The position numbers and the translations under genes are program-made. 64,000 nt of DNA, taken from positions 682,001-746,000 of the forward strand of contig NC_013009.1 in assembly GCF_000022525.1 (NCBI RefSeq), in the 5' to 3' direction. Origin of the DNA: Neorickettsia risticii str. Illinois. GTDB lineage: Bacteria; Pseudomonadota; Alphaproteobacteria; Rickettsiales; Anaplasmataceae. Below are positions 1-8,277 of this stretch, piece after piece; the first letter of the stretch is position 1, and each line of letters opens with the position of its first letter. A model generated the notes under the pieces. The model had not been told where the DNA came from, made no database searches, and saw only the letters and a list, made by a program, of their open reading frames with translations.

Positions 1-215
1 CCGGTTTTCTTGGAAACCTCGATCACGAAAGGCTCTATCGTTCTTGAACTACTAACCGCGAATAAAGCAAAAACAACTAACATGAGGGCCACTATGACCC
101 CCAAGTTCATCACCACAAGAAAGTTCCTTTGCAGAGTAACCCGCCCTATGTGCTCCTCGTACCAGTGGGCCACCTTTTGTTTCGCTTCGCTTTTGCTTTT
201 GAAAAACCTCACCAT
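1..215 (-). CDS. virB8: VirB8 type IV secretion protein, 5' part only
   Basis: The reverse strand from the ATG at 215 is open to the window edge and gives about 71 residues, so only the N-terminus is visible. It has a short charged cytoplasmic segment (MVRFFKSKSEAKQKVAHWYE), then one membrane helix at about residues 30-52, then the start of a periplasmic part (SSSRTIEPFVIEVSKKTG). That is the bitopic layout of VirB8, the assembly factor of type IV secretion systems, and the IEPFVIEVSKKTG stretch after the helix suits the family. ribA lies directly upstream on the same strand. In Anaplasmataceae ribA precedes virB8-virB9-virB10-virB11-virD4, so the rest of that operon probably lies left of this window. 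The N-terminal match is short, but the context makes the call fairly safe. Confidence 0.8.
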   Translation of the reverse strand, partial: MVRFFKSKSEAKQKVAHWYEEHIGRVTLQRNFLVVMNLGVIVALMLVVFALFAVSSSRTIEPFVIEVSKKT

Positions 216-489
216 ACACCCATCAGAAATACAGAACGCAAACCACACTAGACAAGATCTAACAACAGTTCCTTAGTAAAATATCAACTCCCGTAGGCAA
301 AACAACAAAAAAACAACACTGCAACCAAAAAAGAGAAGAACGAGAATCAGCAATTATGAACAGCACTCAGATATACTACAGTATCCAGCAAGATGCTACA
401 TAAGCAAAGGAATAGGTCGCAGCAATCCCACAAGAAAGACCACAAAAAACGTAAAGTAACCCTGAGTTAATTTCAAAAAGGTTAAAAAC

Positions 490-1551
490 CTAAGCGATAA
501 AAATATGCCCAAGCTTCTCAGATTTCGTCTGAAGGTATTTGCGATTATAGGGATTGCTCCTCATCAAGATTGGCACACGAGATGCAACGTCTACCCCTGC
601 GGAACTGAGTTGACGGATCTTCTCCGGGTTATTTGTAATGAGCCTAACTTTTTGGATACCAAGATCTTTTAGAATAAGCTTTACCACTCTAAAATCACGC
701 TCGTCATCCTTAAAACCAAGACAGTAGTTTGCTTCAACTGTGTCAAGACCCTTATCTTCTTGCAGATTATATGCGCGTATTTTGTTCGGTAATCCTATAC
801 CTCTACCTTCTTGCGAAAGATACAGTATTATTCCACCTACTGGATCCTCAGCAATCTTCTTAACTGTATCGTGTAGTTGATCCCTGCAGTCACACGATAA
901 ACTACCCAGCAGGTCCCCTGTATAACAAGAAGAGTGCACCCTAACAAGTGGCTCCTGTGAACTTAAAGGGTCACCTATAATGATTGCATAGTGCTCTTTC
1001 AAGATTGAGCGGTAACACACCATGTAGGAATCCACGTTCTCTCTTATTCGTATTTTTGCTTCTGAGACGCGAGTAATATGTTGCTGCACCAGCCCTCTCG
1101 ATATTGCATCTAAATCCATTACTTGTAACCCATTGGAAAGAGCAAAATTCAACATATCTGTGCGTTCCGGGAATTCGAGTGTAGAAACAAGGACCTCTGG
1201 CAGAAGCTCAGCCATTTTTGCAAGCACTATTAGCAGCTCCTCTTCCTCACTAGCAGGAATAGTCTCTGCTAACCTCATCAATAATTCCAACCCCAACCTG
1301 AGTTCTTCAACTACTTTTAGAGATAATCTCACACTCTGATTATTTGAACTGCCGGAATGAAAACTAATGCGCTCCGCAGACAACAAAAGTGAGACTCCTA
1401 CTTTTCCGTAACTCCTAAAGAATCCGTCTACATCGCATGAATCACGTGGAGCAGCAACAACGACCCTAGAGGAACTGCAAAAAATCACCGGGATACCAGC
1501 TTTGAACGCGCACAAAGCAAAAGCCACTTGACGCTCAGGGGACAAAGACAT
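490..1551 (-). CDS. ribA: GTP cyclohydrolase II with alphaproteobacterial N-terminal extension
   Basis: This enzyme converts GTP to 2,5-diamino-6-ribosylamino-4-pyrimidinone 5'-phosphate, formate and pyrophosphate, the first step of riboflavin synthesis. The catalytic domain fills the C-terminal half. The zinc ligands are Cys209, Cys220 and Cys222 in HSSCYTG..SLSCDC, with the family spacing of 11 and 2. The GTP-binding segment LSQEGRGIGLPNKI and a late NNPEKI motif follow. The first 150 or so residues are an extra region of the kind found in other alphaproteobacterial RibA proteins; no DHBP synthase active-site motifs are visible there. The ATG at 1551 (353 aa) is preferred over an in-frame TTG three codons upstream. 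virB8 lies 274 bases downstream on the same strand, the arrangement in which Anaplasmataceae co-transcribe ribA with vir genes. Confidence 0.93.
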   Translation of the reverse strand: MSLSPERQVAFALCAFKAGIPVIFCSSSRVVVAAPRDSCDVDGFFRSYGKVGVSLLLSAERISFHSGSSNNQSVRLSLKVVEELRLGLELLMRLAETIPASEEEELLIVLAKMAELLPEVLVSTLEFPERTDMLNFALSNGLQVMDLDAISRGLVQQHITRVSEAKIRIRENVDSYMVCYRSILKEHYAIIIGDPLSSQEPLVRVHSSCYTGDLLGSLSCDCRDQLHDTVKKIAEDPVGGIILYLSQEGRGIGLPNKIRAYNLQEDKGLDTVEANYCLGFKDDERDFRVVKLILKDLGIQKVRLITNNPEKIRQLSSAGVDVASRVPILMRSNPYNRKYLQTKSEKLGHIFIA

Positions 1552-1780
1552 CGGAAACAAAAAGAAAGGCTAGAACGAAGAAAAACGACTTCATCTATAT
1601 ACTACCTAAGAACACAATCTAGGGACTGCTGATCAACAATCGGCACAACGCAAATGTTACCGCACAACCAACGCATTTGCAAAACTCACACTACAATGGG
1701 TTCTAATTTAAGAAAAAAACTAGCAAGGTAGCGCTAAGTGGACTATCATACTGTTCTGTTAGCCGATCTTTGAAAGCACA

Positions 1781-2779
1781 GTGACAAAAATCACAGTAAG
1801 GGAAGCAATAAGAAATGCAATGGCCGAGGAAATGCGCCGTGACTCCGACGTTTTCATTATCGGTGAAGAGGTGGGTAAGTATCAAGGAGCATATAAAGTA
1901 ACACAAGGACTCCTCGAAGAATTTGGCGAAAAAAGGGTCGTGGATACGCCGATAAGCGAACATGCTTTTGCAGGCATAGCTACTGGAGCGGCTTTTGTAG
2001 GTCTGAGACCAATAGTCGAATTTATGTCATTTAATTTCTCACTACAAGCGATGGACCAGATTCTTAATTCTGCTGCAAAAACGCATTACATGTCTGGTGG
2101 ACGTTTGAGCTGTCCTATCGTCTTCAGAGGACCTAATGGGGCCGCTGTTCAAGTAGGCGCACAACATTCACAATGTCTTGCTGCGTGGTATTCTCACATA
2201 CCCGGTTTAAAGGTGGTAGCTCCATACTTTGCGTCCGATTGTCGTGGATTGCTAAAATCAGCGGTGAGAGATAACAACCCTGTCGTCTTCTTAGAAAACG
2301 AAAGGACATACGGGCTCGCACATACTCTCACTCCTGAGCAGGAAGCAGAGAATTACTTGGTTCCAATTGGAGAGGCAAACGTTCTCAGGAATGGTACAGA
2401 TGTCACGATAGTGACGTTTTCGATTTGCGTAGGACTAGCACTTGAAGCAGCAGAAGCGTTAGAAAGCGAACATAACGTAAGTGTTGAGGTAATAGATTTG
2501 CGTACACTTAGACCGCTAGATTTCGAAACGATCATTAAATCCCTTAAAAAGACGAATAAATTAGTCACACTAGAACAGGGTTTTCCCGTCTTAAGTTTCG
2601 GATCTGAAGTATCAGCAAGGATCATGGAGGAAGGCTTCGATTTGCTAGATGCACCTGTGGTCAGAATTTCTGGCAAAGACGTTCCAATGCCCTACTCTAG
2701 TGCACTAGAAGAGCTAGCTCTTCCACAACTACCTGAGGTGATAGAGATCGTAAAGAGGGTAGCCACACGTAGGATCTAG
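1781..2779 (+). CDS. pdhB: Pyruvate dehydrogenase E1 component, beta subunit
   Basis: E1-beta pairs with E1-alpha to decarboxylate pyruvate with thiamine diphosphate and acetylate the E2 lipoyl domain. The 332-residue protein has the normal length. It begins with [18 protein letters not shown] and the conserved [18 protein letters not shown], where the Glu contacts the thiamine diphosphate aminopyrimidine. The segments [17 protein letters not shown] and [14 protein letters not shown] follow, and a transketolase C-terminal domain lies at about residues 200-325. The start is GTG, with no ATG near it that keeps the first strand. pdhA is about 46 kb away on the other strand, so the E1 subunits are not an operon here. 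The gene stands alone, divergent from ribA. Confidence 0.95.
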   Translation: MTKITVREAIRNAMAEEMRRDSDVFIIGEEVGKYQGAYKVTQGLLEEFGEKRVVDTPISEHAFAGIATGAAFVGLRPIVEFMSFNFSLQAMDQILNSAAKTHYMSGGRLSCPIVFRGPNGAAVQVGAQHSQCLAAWYSHIPGLKVVAPYFASDCRGLLKSAVRDNNPVVFLENERTYGLAHTLTPEQEAENYLVPIGEANVLRNGTDVTIVTFSICVGLALEAAEALESEHNVSVEVIDLRTLRPLDFETIIKSLKKTNKLVTLEQGFPVLSFGSEVSARIMEEGFDLLDAPVVRISGKDVPMPYSSALEELALPQLPEVIEIVKRVATRRI

Positions 2780-3142
2780 TTGCTTACCTCGGTCGTAAAT
2801 CCACGCTGCGATGCGTCAGGGGCTTGGGGCATCTGCCATTAAATTTGAAGCGGTGGGTATGGGTTGTGGCTAGAATCACTTATCAGGAAGCTCTGGTTCC
2901 ATAAATTTATCTAAAGAACCGACAAGACACATCAACTATCCTCGTACTCAGCCCTTACCGCTTAAGCGAAATGAATCTACTAGAAGAAACACGGATTCAG
3001 GATCAGCCTATTGGAAGAATGTAGTGTTTACACGAAAATTGGCGAAGGGCTTCTTGAATGCTATTGTACATCTACGCAAATCGTGGGAAATTTCCCGATT
3101 TTTATAGCTAGTTGAAATAGTGAATTGGTGATACAGGAAGGC
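2780..3142. other. Intergenic stretch of about 360 bases with a nested inverted repeat
   Basis: No convincing coding region lies between pdhB and the coiled-coil gene. The + strand can form a long-range helix of AAGCGGT (2848-2854) with ACCGCTT (2957-2963). It extends inward as GGG with CCC across a two-base bulge. Inside it a second hairpin pairs GGTTC (2895-2899) with GAACC (2916-2920). The result is a rod of about 116 nt with large internal loops. This may be a small RNA, but no family was recognised. CGCTTAAGCG at 2959-2968 is itself a palindrome and could compete with the outer helix. Confidence 0.4.
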
Positions 3143-3406
3143 ATGACGAAGAAAAATCCGGTTTCGTTTCAAAAACTTGACTTTGCACTGAAACACCTTG
3201 AAACAACAATCCTGAGAAGGATTCAACTTGAAAAAATAAAAAAACAGCAGGAATGTGAAAAATTATCAACCGAAATAGCAGAGCTGAAAAGACAAATAAG
3301 CGTGCACCTAAACGAAATTAAAACTCTGAGAAGTATAATCGGAGAGACTGCTGCAGGAATTAGTGAAGTCATAGAGATTATCGAAAAGGTCAATCATCAG
3401 CCATAA
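3143..3406 (+). CDS. Small coiled-coil protein upstream of zapA
   Basis: An 87-residue, highly charged protein that is almost entirely helical, with heptad-like repeats from about residue 20 to 75 (EKIKKQQECEKLSTEIAELK and onward). It has no membrane segment or signal peptide. Short coiled-coil proteins of the DUF4164 type are commonly encoded directly before zapA in alphaproteobacteria, and they may play a ZapB-like part at the division ring. Position and structure support that class, but sequence similarity could not be tested. The ATG at 3143 follows AGGAAG closely. An in-frame TTG at 3125 would add six residues but has no better ribosome-binding site. Confidence 0.65.
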   Translation: MTKKNPVSFQKLDFALKHLETTILRRIQLEKIKKQQECEKLSTEIAELKRQISVHLNEIKTLRSIIGETAAGISEVIEIIEKVNHQP

Positions 3407-3409
3407 GTA

Positions 3410-3542
3410 ATTGCATTTTGACTGGATCAGATTCCAGTAAATTAGACTGATCCTGGTAGACTTGTGATAAGTCTTCGGATTGCACTTCCATTTACCTGAG
3501 TTACACTGTAGGCAGTACGGGAAAGCAAGCTTTATTTGCAAT
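3410..3542 (+). ncRNA. Candidate structured leader or small RNA before zapA
   Basis: Three nested or adjacent pairings occupy the gap between the coiled-coil gene and zapA. A closing helix pairs ATTGCA (3410-3415) with TGCAAT (3537-3542). A first hairpin pairs GGATCAG (3424-3430) with CTGATCC (3447-3453). A second pairs AGACTT (3458-3463) with AAGTCT (3469-3474), with a five-base loop. No U-tract follows either hairpin, so these are not intrinsic terminators. Many alphaproteobacteria keep 6S RNA next to zapA, which makes a small RNA plausible. The length and layout do not match 6S clearly, and the element may just be a structured 5' leader of zapA. Confidence 0.3.
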
Positions 3543-3574
3543 ACCTATCCTTCTCAGAGCACAGAAGAATTTCC

Positions 3575-3898
3575 ATGAACACGCTCATAACAAAAAATAT
3601 TACTATAAACGGTACCGAGTACAAGGTAGCCTGCCCAAAAGAAGACGAAAATCGCATAGAGTACGTTTCAGAACGATTGGATCGGCGGGTCAAAGGAATT
3701 GCAGCAGCGTCACATTCCAAATTAAACGACGCCACCCTGCTCCTTTTCGCTGCCCTGGAACTAGAAAATCTTCTCCTAGATACTACTACTGAAGATATAG
3801 CTTGTACTAGAAGTACAAAATATCAACAGGAAAAAGTTATTGAGTACGCTACAGCGACTATTGAAAATTTTATCAAGCACGTAGAGAATATGGGTTGA
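3575..3898 (+). CDS. zapA: Cell division protein ZapA
   Basis: ZapA binds and cross-links FtsZ protofilaments at mid-cell. The 107-residue product shows the family pattern: a short beta start (TLITKNITINGTEYKVACPK), then DENRIEYVSERLDRRVKGIA, then a helix with LNDATLLLFAALELENLLL corresponding to the conserved region before the C-terminal coiled coil. The tail is helical. The ATG at 3575 gives the usual N-terminus; the upstream TTG at 3536 would add 13 residues unlike the family. The stop codon is five bases before the tRNA-Leu gene, so the tRNA is probably transcribed with zapA. Anaplasmataceae lack a full cell wall in most genera, so retention of a Z-ring factor is notable but not unusual. 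Confidence 0.82.
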   Translation: MNTLITKNITINGTEYKVACPKEDENRIEYVSERLDRRVKGIAAASHSKLNDATLLLFAALELENLLLDTTTEDIACTRSTKYQQEKVIEYATATIENFIKHVENMG

Positions 3899-3903
3899 CG
3901 CGT

Positions 3904-3987
3904 GCGGACGTGGCGGAATTGGTAGACGCGCTAGACTTAGGATCTAGTGGGCATCCCGTGGAGGTTCAAGTCCTCTCGTCCGTACCA
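3904..3987 (+). tRNA. tRNA-Leu (anticodon UAG)
   Basis: A full class II tRNA of 84 nt with the 3' CCA encoded. The acceptor GCGGACG pairs with CGTCCGT, with a G-U first pair. The D-arm is GGCGGAATTGGTAGACGC. The anticodon stem CTAGA/TCTAG encloses CTTAGGA, giving UAG. The long variable arm TGGGCATCCCGT is typical of leucine tRNA, and the T-arm carries GGTTCAAGTCC. It sits between zapA and tig and is probably cut out of a longer transcript. Confidence 0.97.
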
Positions 3988-4014
3988 GGATGCTTTAGGC
4001 TTAAGTCCATCTCT

Positions 4015-5316
4015 ATGCTATTGAAAGAAGTTTGTAGTCACGGTTTAAAAAGAAAATACGAGGTCGAAGTACCGGCGTCTGCTATAGATGCTGGTTTCAA
4101 GGAGGCTGTTGAAGATAGGATAAAGAAAAACGTTTATCGGGGTTTCAGGAAGGGTAAGACTCCATTCGACGTCGCTGCGAAACAAGAAGAAGGCCTGATA
4201 GATAGTGTTATCGTCGACCAAGTCTACAGGCACTGGTACGACGTTAAACAAAGTGAAAAGCTCGTCCTTTTCAATAACCACGAAGAGATTATAGGTATAG
4301 ACGCTACAGCGTACAAGGAGAGTAAAGCTGCCGTTAAGTTCACTGTCGAGTGTGAGCTCCTCCCACAGATCCCGAAGATAGACTTTTCCCAGGTGAGTGT
4401 CAAAACAAAAGCATTTGAGGTATCTAAGGAGGACGTAGAAAAGTATAAACAAAAAGTGAAGGAACAACTCGTCGACTGGGTCGATCTTACTCAATCTGAC
4501 TCAATAGAGAGGGGAGATAGGGTTGTTGTGGATCTGCGCGGTAAAGTTGGCGATGAAGCATTTAGAGGTGGCCAGCTTGATAATTTTGAATGTCAGGTCG
4601 GTGATGGAAAAGTAATTGCTTCTCTAAGTGATGGGATAATTGGCATGAAGGTTGGTGAAGAACGCTTCATTCCAGTTTTGTTTCCGGAAGATTATCATGA
4701 CATTGCAGTTGCAGGTAAAAATGCTGTTTTCCGTACTTTAGTAAAAAGTGGAAAGAGGTCGCAGAAAGTGTCAGATCCAGAAGCTGCACTACTCAAGTGG
4801 TTGTCCTGCAAAACAGATGACGAAGCTAATGAAAAAGTGAAAATGCTCGTCACCTCGGAATGCTCAAAAAGGATTAATGAACTTCTCAGGAGACAGATCG
4901 AAGCACAATTGGAGAAATATGATTTCCAAGTTCCAGAATCGCTTTTGGAAAGACAAGAACGCTATGTTAAGGTTGATCTTCCAAGCATTTCTGCAGATGA
5001 TCTTAAAAAAGAGGCTATGCGAAGAACTAGACTTTCGCTTATTCTGGCTGAATTTGCGGCAGAGAGAAATATATCGATTGATAAGACCGACGTTGCTCGT
5101 CATCTGCTAAATGTTTCCATGGCTGCTGGTCTAGATTCAAGCTATTTAGCAGAGATATACAGAAACAATAAGGACTTTGCAGGTTCGGTAACTCTTAAAT
5201 TAATGGAAAGTAAGATATTTGCTGTATTACTAGAAACCGTCCAGAAAGAAGCTGAAACTTCGACGGTTGATGAAATACTCAGTTTTACAGAAGAAAAAAT
5301 TGGGGCACAGGCATAG
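4015..5316 (+). CDS. tig: Trigger factor, ribosome-bound chaperone
   Basis: Trigger factor meets nascent chains at the ribosome exit tunnel and has peptidyl-prolyl isomerase activity. The 433-residue product has the ribosome-docking signature RGFRKGKTPFDV at about residues 45-55. The FKBP-like domain lies at about 150-240 (ERGDRVVVDLRGKVGDEAFRGG), followed by a helical substrate-binding C-terminal domain. The ATG at 4015 lies 27 bases after the tRNA-Leu CCA and gives the normal N-terminus, while the longer open frame reads through the tRNA and is not credible. The stop is immediately followed by clpP. The tig-clpP-clpX order is the common bacterial arrangement and links folding to proteolysis. 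Confidence 0.95.
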   Translation: MLLKEVCSHGLKRKYEVEVPASAIDAGFKEAVEDRIKKNVYRGFRKGKTPFDVAAKQEEGLIDSVIVDQVYRHWYDVKQSEKLVLFNNHEEIIGIDATAYKESKAAVKFTVECELLPQIPKIDFSQVSVKTKAFEVSKEDVEKYKQKVKEQLVDWVDLTQSDSIERGDRVVVDLRGKVGDEAFRGGQLDNFECQVGDGKVIASLSDGIIGMKVGEERFIPVLFPEDYHDIAVAGKNAVFRTLVKSGKRSQKVSDPEAALLKWLSCKTDDEANEKVKMLVTSECSKRINELLRRQIEAQLEKYDFQVPESLLERQERYVKVDLPSISADDLKKEAMRRTRLSLILAEFAAERNISIDKTDVARHLLNVSMAAGLDSSYLAEIYRNNKDFAGSVTLKLMESKIFAVLLETVQKEAETSTVDEILSFTEEKIGAQA

Positions 5317-5958
5317 ATGCAAATGGAAATGGATACTCTTACCAGAGAAAAAATGAATCTTGTTCCGATGGTAGTTGATCAAACACCTCGGGGTGAGAGA
5401 GCGTATGATATATTTTCAAGACTCTTGAAGGAACGTGTTGTTTTCCTCACAGGACCGATAGAGGATGGGATGGCTAGTCTCATAGTCGCGCAGCTCCTTT
5501 TTCTCGAAGCAGAGAACCCTGAAAAGGATATTTTTATGTACATTAACTCTCCAGGTGGTGTCGTGACCGCTGGCCTTTCGATATATGATACAATGCAGTA
5601 CATAAGACCATCTGTCTCAACCGTTTGTGTTGGTCAAGCTGCTTCTGCTGCCTCCTTGATACTCGCTTCTGGCGCAGAGGGGAAACGTTTTGCTCTTCCG
5701 CATTCGCGGGTGATGGTACATCAGCCCTCTGGTGGGGTGCGGGGCCAGGCAACCGATATGGAGATTCACGTAAAAGAGATATTACAGCTCAAGAGAATGA
5801 TCAATGAGATCTACCGGAAACATACGGGTGAAACAATAAAGAAAATAGAGACATTGCTCGAGAGAGATACCTTTCTGAGCCCGGAAGAAGCAAAGAAGGT
5901 TGGCTTAATTGATGACATAATCACACAGAGGAAAGAGGGTAGTGGTAAACAAGAGTGA
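5317..5958 (+). CDS. clpP: ATP-dependent Clp protease proteolytic subunit
   Basis: ClpP forms the double-heptamer serine protease chamber that degrades substrates unfolded by ClpX. The triad is intact: Ser110 in GQAASAASL, His135 in [10 protein letters not shown] and Asp184 in [11 protein letters not shown]. The N-terminal [20 protein letters not shown], after a propeptide-like dozen residues, is conserved, and the 213-residue length is normal. The ATG follows the tig stop without a gap, and the 3' end overlaps the clpX start by 17 bases, so translation is probably coupled. Confidence 0.96.
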   Translation: MQMEMDTLTREKMNLVPMVVDQTPRGERAYDIFSRLLKERVVFLTGPIEDGMASLIVAQLLFLEAENPEKDIFMYINSPGGVVTAGLSIYDTMQYIRPSVSTVCVGQAASAASLILASGAEGKRFALPHSRVMVHQPSGGVRGQATDMEIHVKEILQLKRMINEIYRKHTGETIKKIETLLERDTFLSPEEAKKVGLIDDIITQRKEGSGKQE

Positions 5959-7144
5959 TCTAGTTCCGAAGTGCTCTTTTTGTGGTGAGACGGAAGACAA
6001 AGTACGGAAACTTGTTGCGGGCATGTCTGCATTTATCTGTGATAGATGTATAGCGTTATGCTCTAACGTACTCAGTGAAGAAATTACTCTTGAAGCAGCT
6101 TCTGCGGAAAGATTCACTCCGAAGGACATAAAGAAATACTTTGATTCGTTCATCACAGCTCAAGAGGACGCCAAGAAAATACTTTCTGTTGCAGTCTATA
6201 ACCATTACAAGTGCTTTGTGGGTAGTAGATCTAATTCGAAGGATGTTGAAATCACAAAATCTAATATTCTCATCATCGGTCCTACTGGCTGCGGAAAAAC
6301 ACTCTTTGCAAAGACATTGGCACGCTTTTTGAATGTACCGTTCGCAATTTGTGACGCTACAAGCATTACTGAGGCTGGATATGTAGGAGACGATGTAGAA
6401 AACATCTTGAGGATGCTCCTACAATCTGCTGACTACAACGTTGAAGCAGCACAAAAAGGAATAGTGTACATCGACGAGATTGATAAAATTTCCAGAAAGT
6501 CGGACAGTCCATCCATAACAAGAGATGTCTCTGGTGAAGGGGTTCAACAAGCCTTGCTCAAAATTATGGAAGGGACAATTGCATCTGTTCCTCCTCAGGG
6601 CGGACGCAAGCATCCAAACCAGGAAACAGTACAAATCGATACGACTAACATATTGTTCATCTGTGGTGGTGCTTTCGTCGGGTTAGACAATATAATTGCA
6701 AACCGTCGAAGCATTAACACAATGGGGTTTAAATCTGAGCTCCAAAGTAAAGAGGTTTCTCCAACAATACTGAAGAAAGTCGAACCCGAGGATCTGGTTA
6801 AATTTGGTATGATTCCTGAGTTTGTTGGACGGTTGCCAGTAATTGGCGTGCTTGATGAATTAACGGAAGACAATTTAGTAGAAATACTGTCGGTGCCAAA
6901 AAATGCACTAGTAAAACAGTATGTATGCTTGTTTGGAATGGATAATATACAACTCTCTTTTAGTGATGAAGCACTCAAAACAGTAGCTCGTGCAGCAATC
7001 AAAAGAAAGGTTGGTGCTAGAGGGCTAAGGGCAATTATGGAATCTGTACTACGTAATTACATGTTTGAACTCCCGAGTAACAAAGATGTTAAGACGCTTA
7101 TTATCACGGAGGATATAGTGCGCGCAGAGATGGCAAACACTTAG
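5942..7144 (+). CDS. clpX: ATP-dependent Clp protease ATP-binding subunit ClpX
   Basis: ClpX is the AAA+ unfoldase that feeds ClpP. The N-terminal zinc-binding domain uses Cys11, Cys14, Cys33 and Cys36 (CSFC..CDRC). Walker A is GPTGCGKT at 113-120, Walker B is in [11 protein letters not shown], and sensor 2 lies in the [12 protein letters not shown] region near the C-terminus. Length (400 aa) is normal. The start is a GTG inside the clpP 3' end, needed to keep the zinc finger. In many proteobacteria lon follows; here the next 833 bases hold no recognisable gene. Confidence 0.96.
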   Translation: MVNKSDLVPKCSFCGETEDKVRKLVAGMSAFICDRCIALCSNVLSEEITLEAASAERFTPKDIKKYFDSFITAQEDAKKILSVAVYNHYKCFVGSRSNSKDVEITKSNILIIGPTGCGKTLFAKTLARFLNVPFAICDATSITEAGYVGDDVENILRMLLQSADYNVEAAQKGIVYIDEIDKISRKSDSPSITRDVSGEGVQQALLKIMEGTIASVPPQGGRKHPNQETVQIDTTNILFICGGAFVGLDNIIANRRSINTMGFKSELQSKEVSPTILKKVEPEDLVKFGMIPEFVGRLPVIGVLDELTEDNLVEILSVPKNALVKQYVCLFGMDNIQLSFSDEALKTVARAAIKRKVGARGLRAIMESVLRNYMFELPSNKDVKTLIITEDIVRAEMANT

Positions 7145-7977
7145 TGCTGTTCCAGCCACTTGGACACCATGTGATTCATTATGGGGAATCTTTTTACGGT
7201 GTGAGATACCTGTTTCTCTCTCAGGAAGATTTTTTGTCAGTATAAAAGAAGTTCAGTAACGGTTTGCGAGCCGGCGATGTGTTTTGGGCTTTCTCTCCTT
7301 TATTTTTAATTCCAAAATTAGAAGGGTCACCTCGTGTCATACGTTAATTTGAGTGCTGTGAGATATAGAAAAAGCCCTAAGCCTAATAAGAGGGGCTAAT
7401 GCTATGAGAATGAACGTAGCTACATTTCGTAAGTTCGTATACTTTAAGAAAATTTCTATCACGAACAACGCCCAGGACAGGCTTCTGTCTAAATAGATAA
7501 TCCTTCAGCTTAGATATCCTTAAAGTTGCTAGTGTCACAAAGCTATCACTAATCATATTACAGTACTAAGAAGCACCTTAGAAATAGCACCTTCTTCACA
7601 TATTTTCAAAATTTACTTCTGCAGAAGCACCATAAATTTAAATTCATCAGATGAAGTGCACACTTCTCCCAATACATAACGACCATATGTGCAAAATTTT
7701 TCTATTCAAAAAGTACCCAGGTACATCAAGACATAGGCAACCTACTATAGCAAGATAGTATTAAATACGGATTTCTCAACTTTTGCTTCCACTGGTTCAG
7801 CATTTAAGTTAAGTAATATGGCATTCGTTAATAGTAAAAGAGTGTATGATTAATAAATATACTTTTAAAGTGTTCTGTAACACTAGAAAAGAGTCAACTT
7901 TATTGTTCTGCCGGATATCTTTTAGAGCACCATAAAATCATACCCAACAAATGGATTGCTAACCGGAGATTCAGAAA
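7145..7977. other. 833-base gene-poor stretch after clpX
   Basis: No open frame of credible length or composition exists on either strand, and no tRNA, tmRNA or RNase P core motifs were seen. The sequence is A+T-rich towards the right. One inverted repeat near 7372-7397 (AGCCC with GGGCT on the + strand) is followed on the reverse strand by a run of T, resembling an intrinsic terminator for leftward transcription. However, no gene to its right was found that would need it. The stretch could be an eroded gene, possibly lon given its usual position after clpX, but no residual similarity was recognised by eye. Confidence 0.4.
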
Positions 7978-8277
7978 ATGACTGACGAATTCTTTCTACG
8001 GAAAATAATTGAGACAAATAGAAACAATGCAGAGAGAGCATTATGGCGGGCTGTAATACTTCAGGCCTTCATGGATTCCCTCACAGAAAGCAAGCGCACT
8101 GAGGATCGTCTAGCAAGAATTTCAGCACGCGGATGGCTTTTAGGAATGTGCCATGACTTTAGGATAGTGTGCGCACTTGCAGGATATGACCCATATTACG
8201 TAAGGAGAAGAGCCCAAAAATTTATGAATGAAAAAAAACAACTGAATCAGCTTCTCAGGAAAATAAAAGACTCATGA
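7978..8277 (+). CDS. Small basic protein of unknown function
   Basis: A 99-residue protein rich in Arg and Lys with no membrane segment or signal peptide. It has three likely helices. The central block ERALWRAVILQAFMDSL and then ARISARGWLLGMCHDFRIVC, followed by ALAGYDPYYVRRR, looks conserved and folded, perhaps as a nucleic-acid-binding protein. The pattern recalls small phage-like alphaproteobacterial proteins in which a cysteine or glycine precedes A-G-x-D-P and a V-R motif. No family is assigned. A good ribosome-binding site (GGAG at 7965-7968) lies nine bases before the ATG. The 3' end overlaps the convergent glyS end by six bases. Confidence 0.7.
   Translation: MTDEFFLRKIIETNRNNAERALWRAVILQAFMDSLTESKRTEDRLARISARGWLLGMCHDFRIVCALAGYDPYYVRRRAQKFMNEKKQLNQLLRKIKDS

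Noticed and set aside
10-276. Forward open frame of 88 codons at the left edge
   Set aside because: It lies opposite the virB8 5' end, whose reverse-strand translation gives a clear VirB8 layout; the forward product has no recognisable features.
3895-4014. N-terminal extension of trigger factor by 40 codons
   Set aside because: The extension is the translated tRNA-Leu gene; the true start is the ATG at 4015.
7372-7397. Hairpin with T-run on the reverse strand as a terminator
   Set aside because: Not listed as a terminator feature because no leftward gene lies to its right within the gap; mentioned only in the gap entry.
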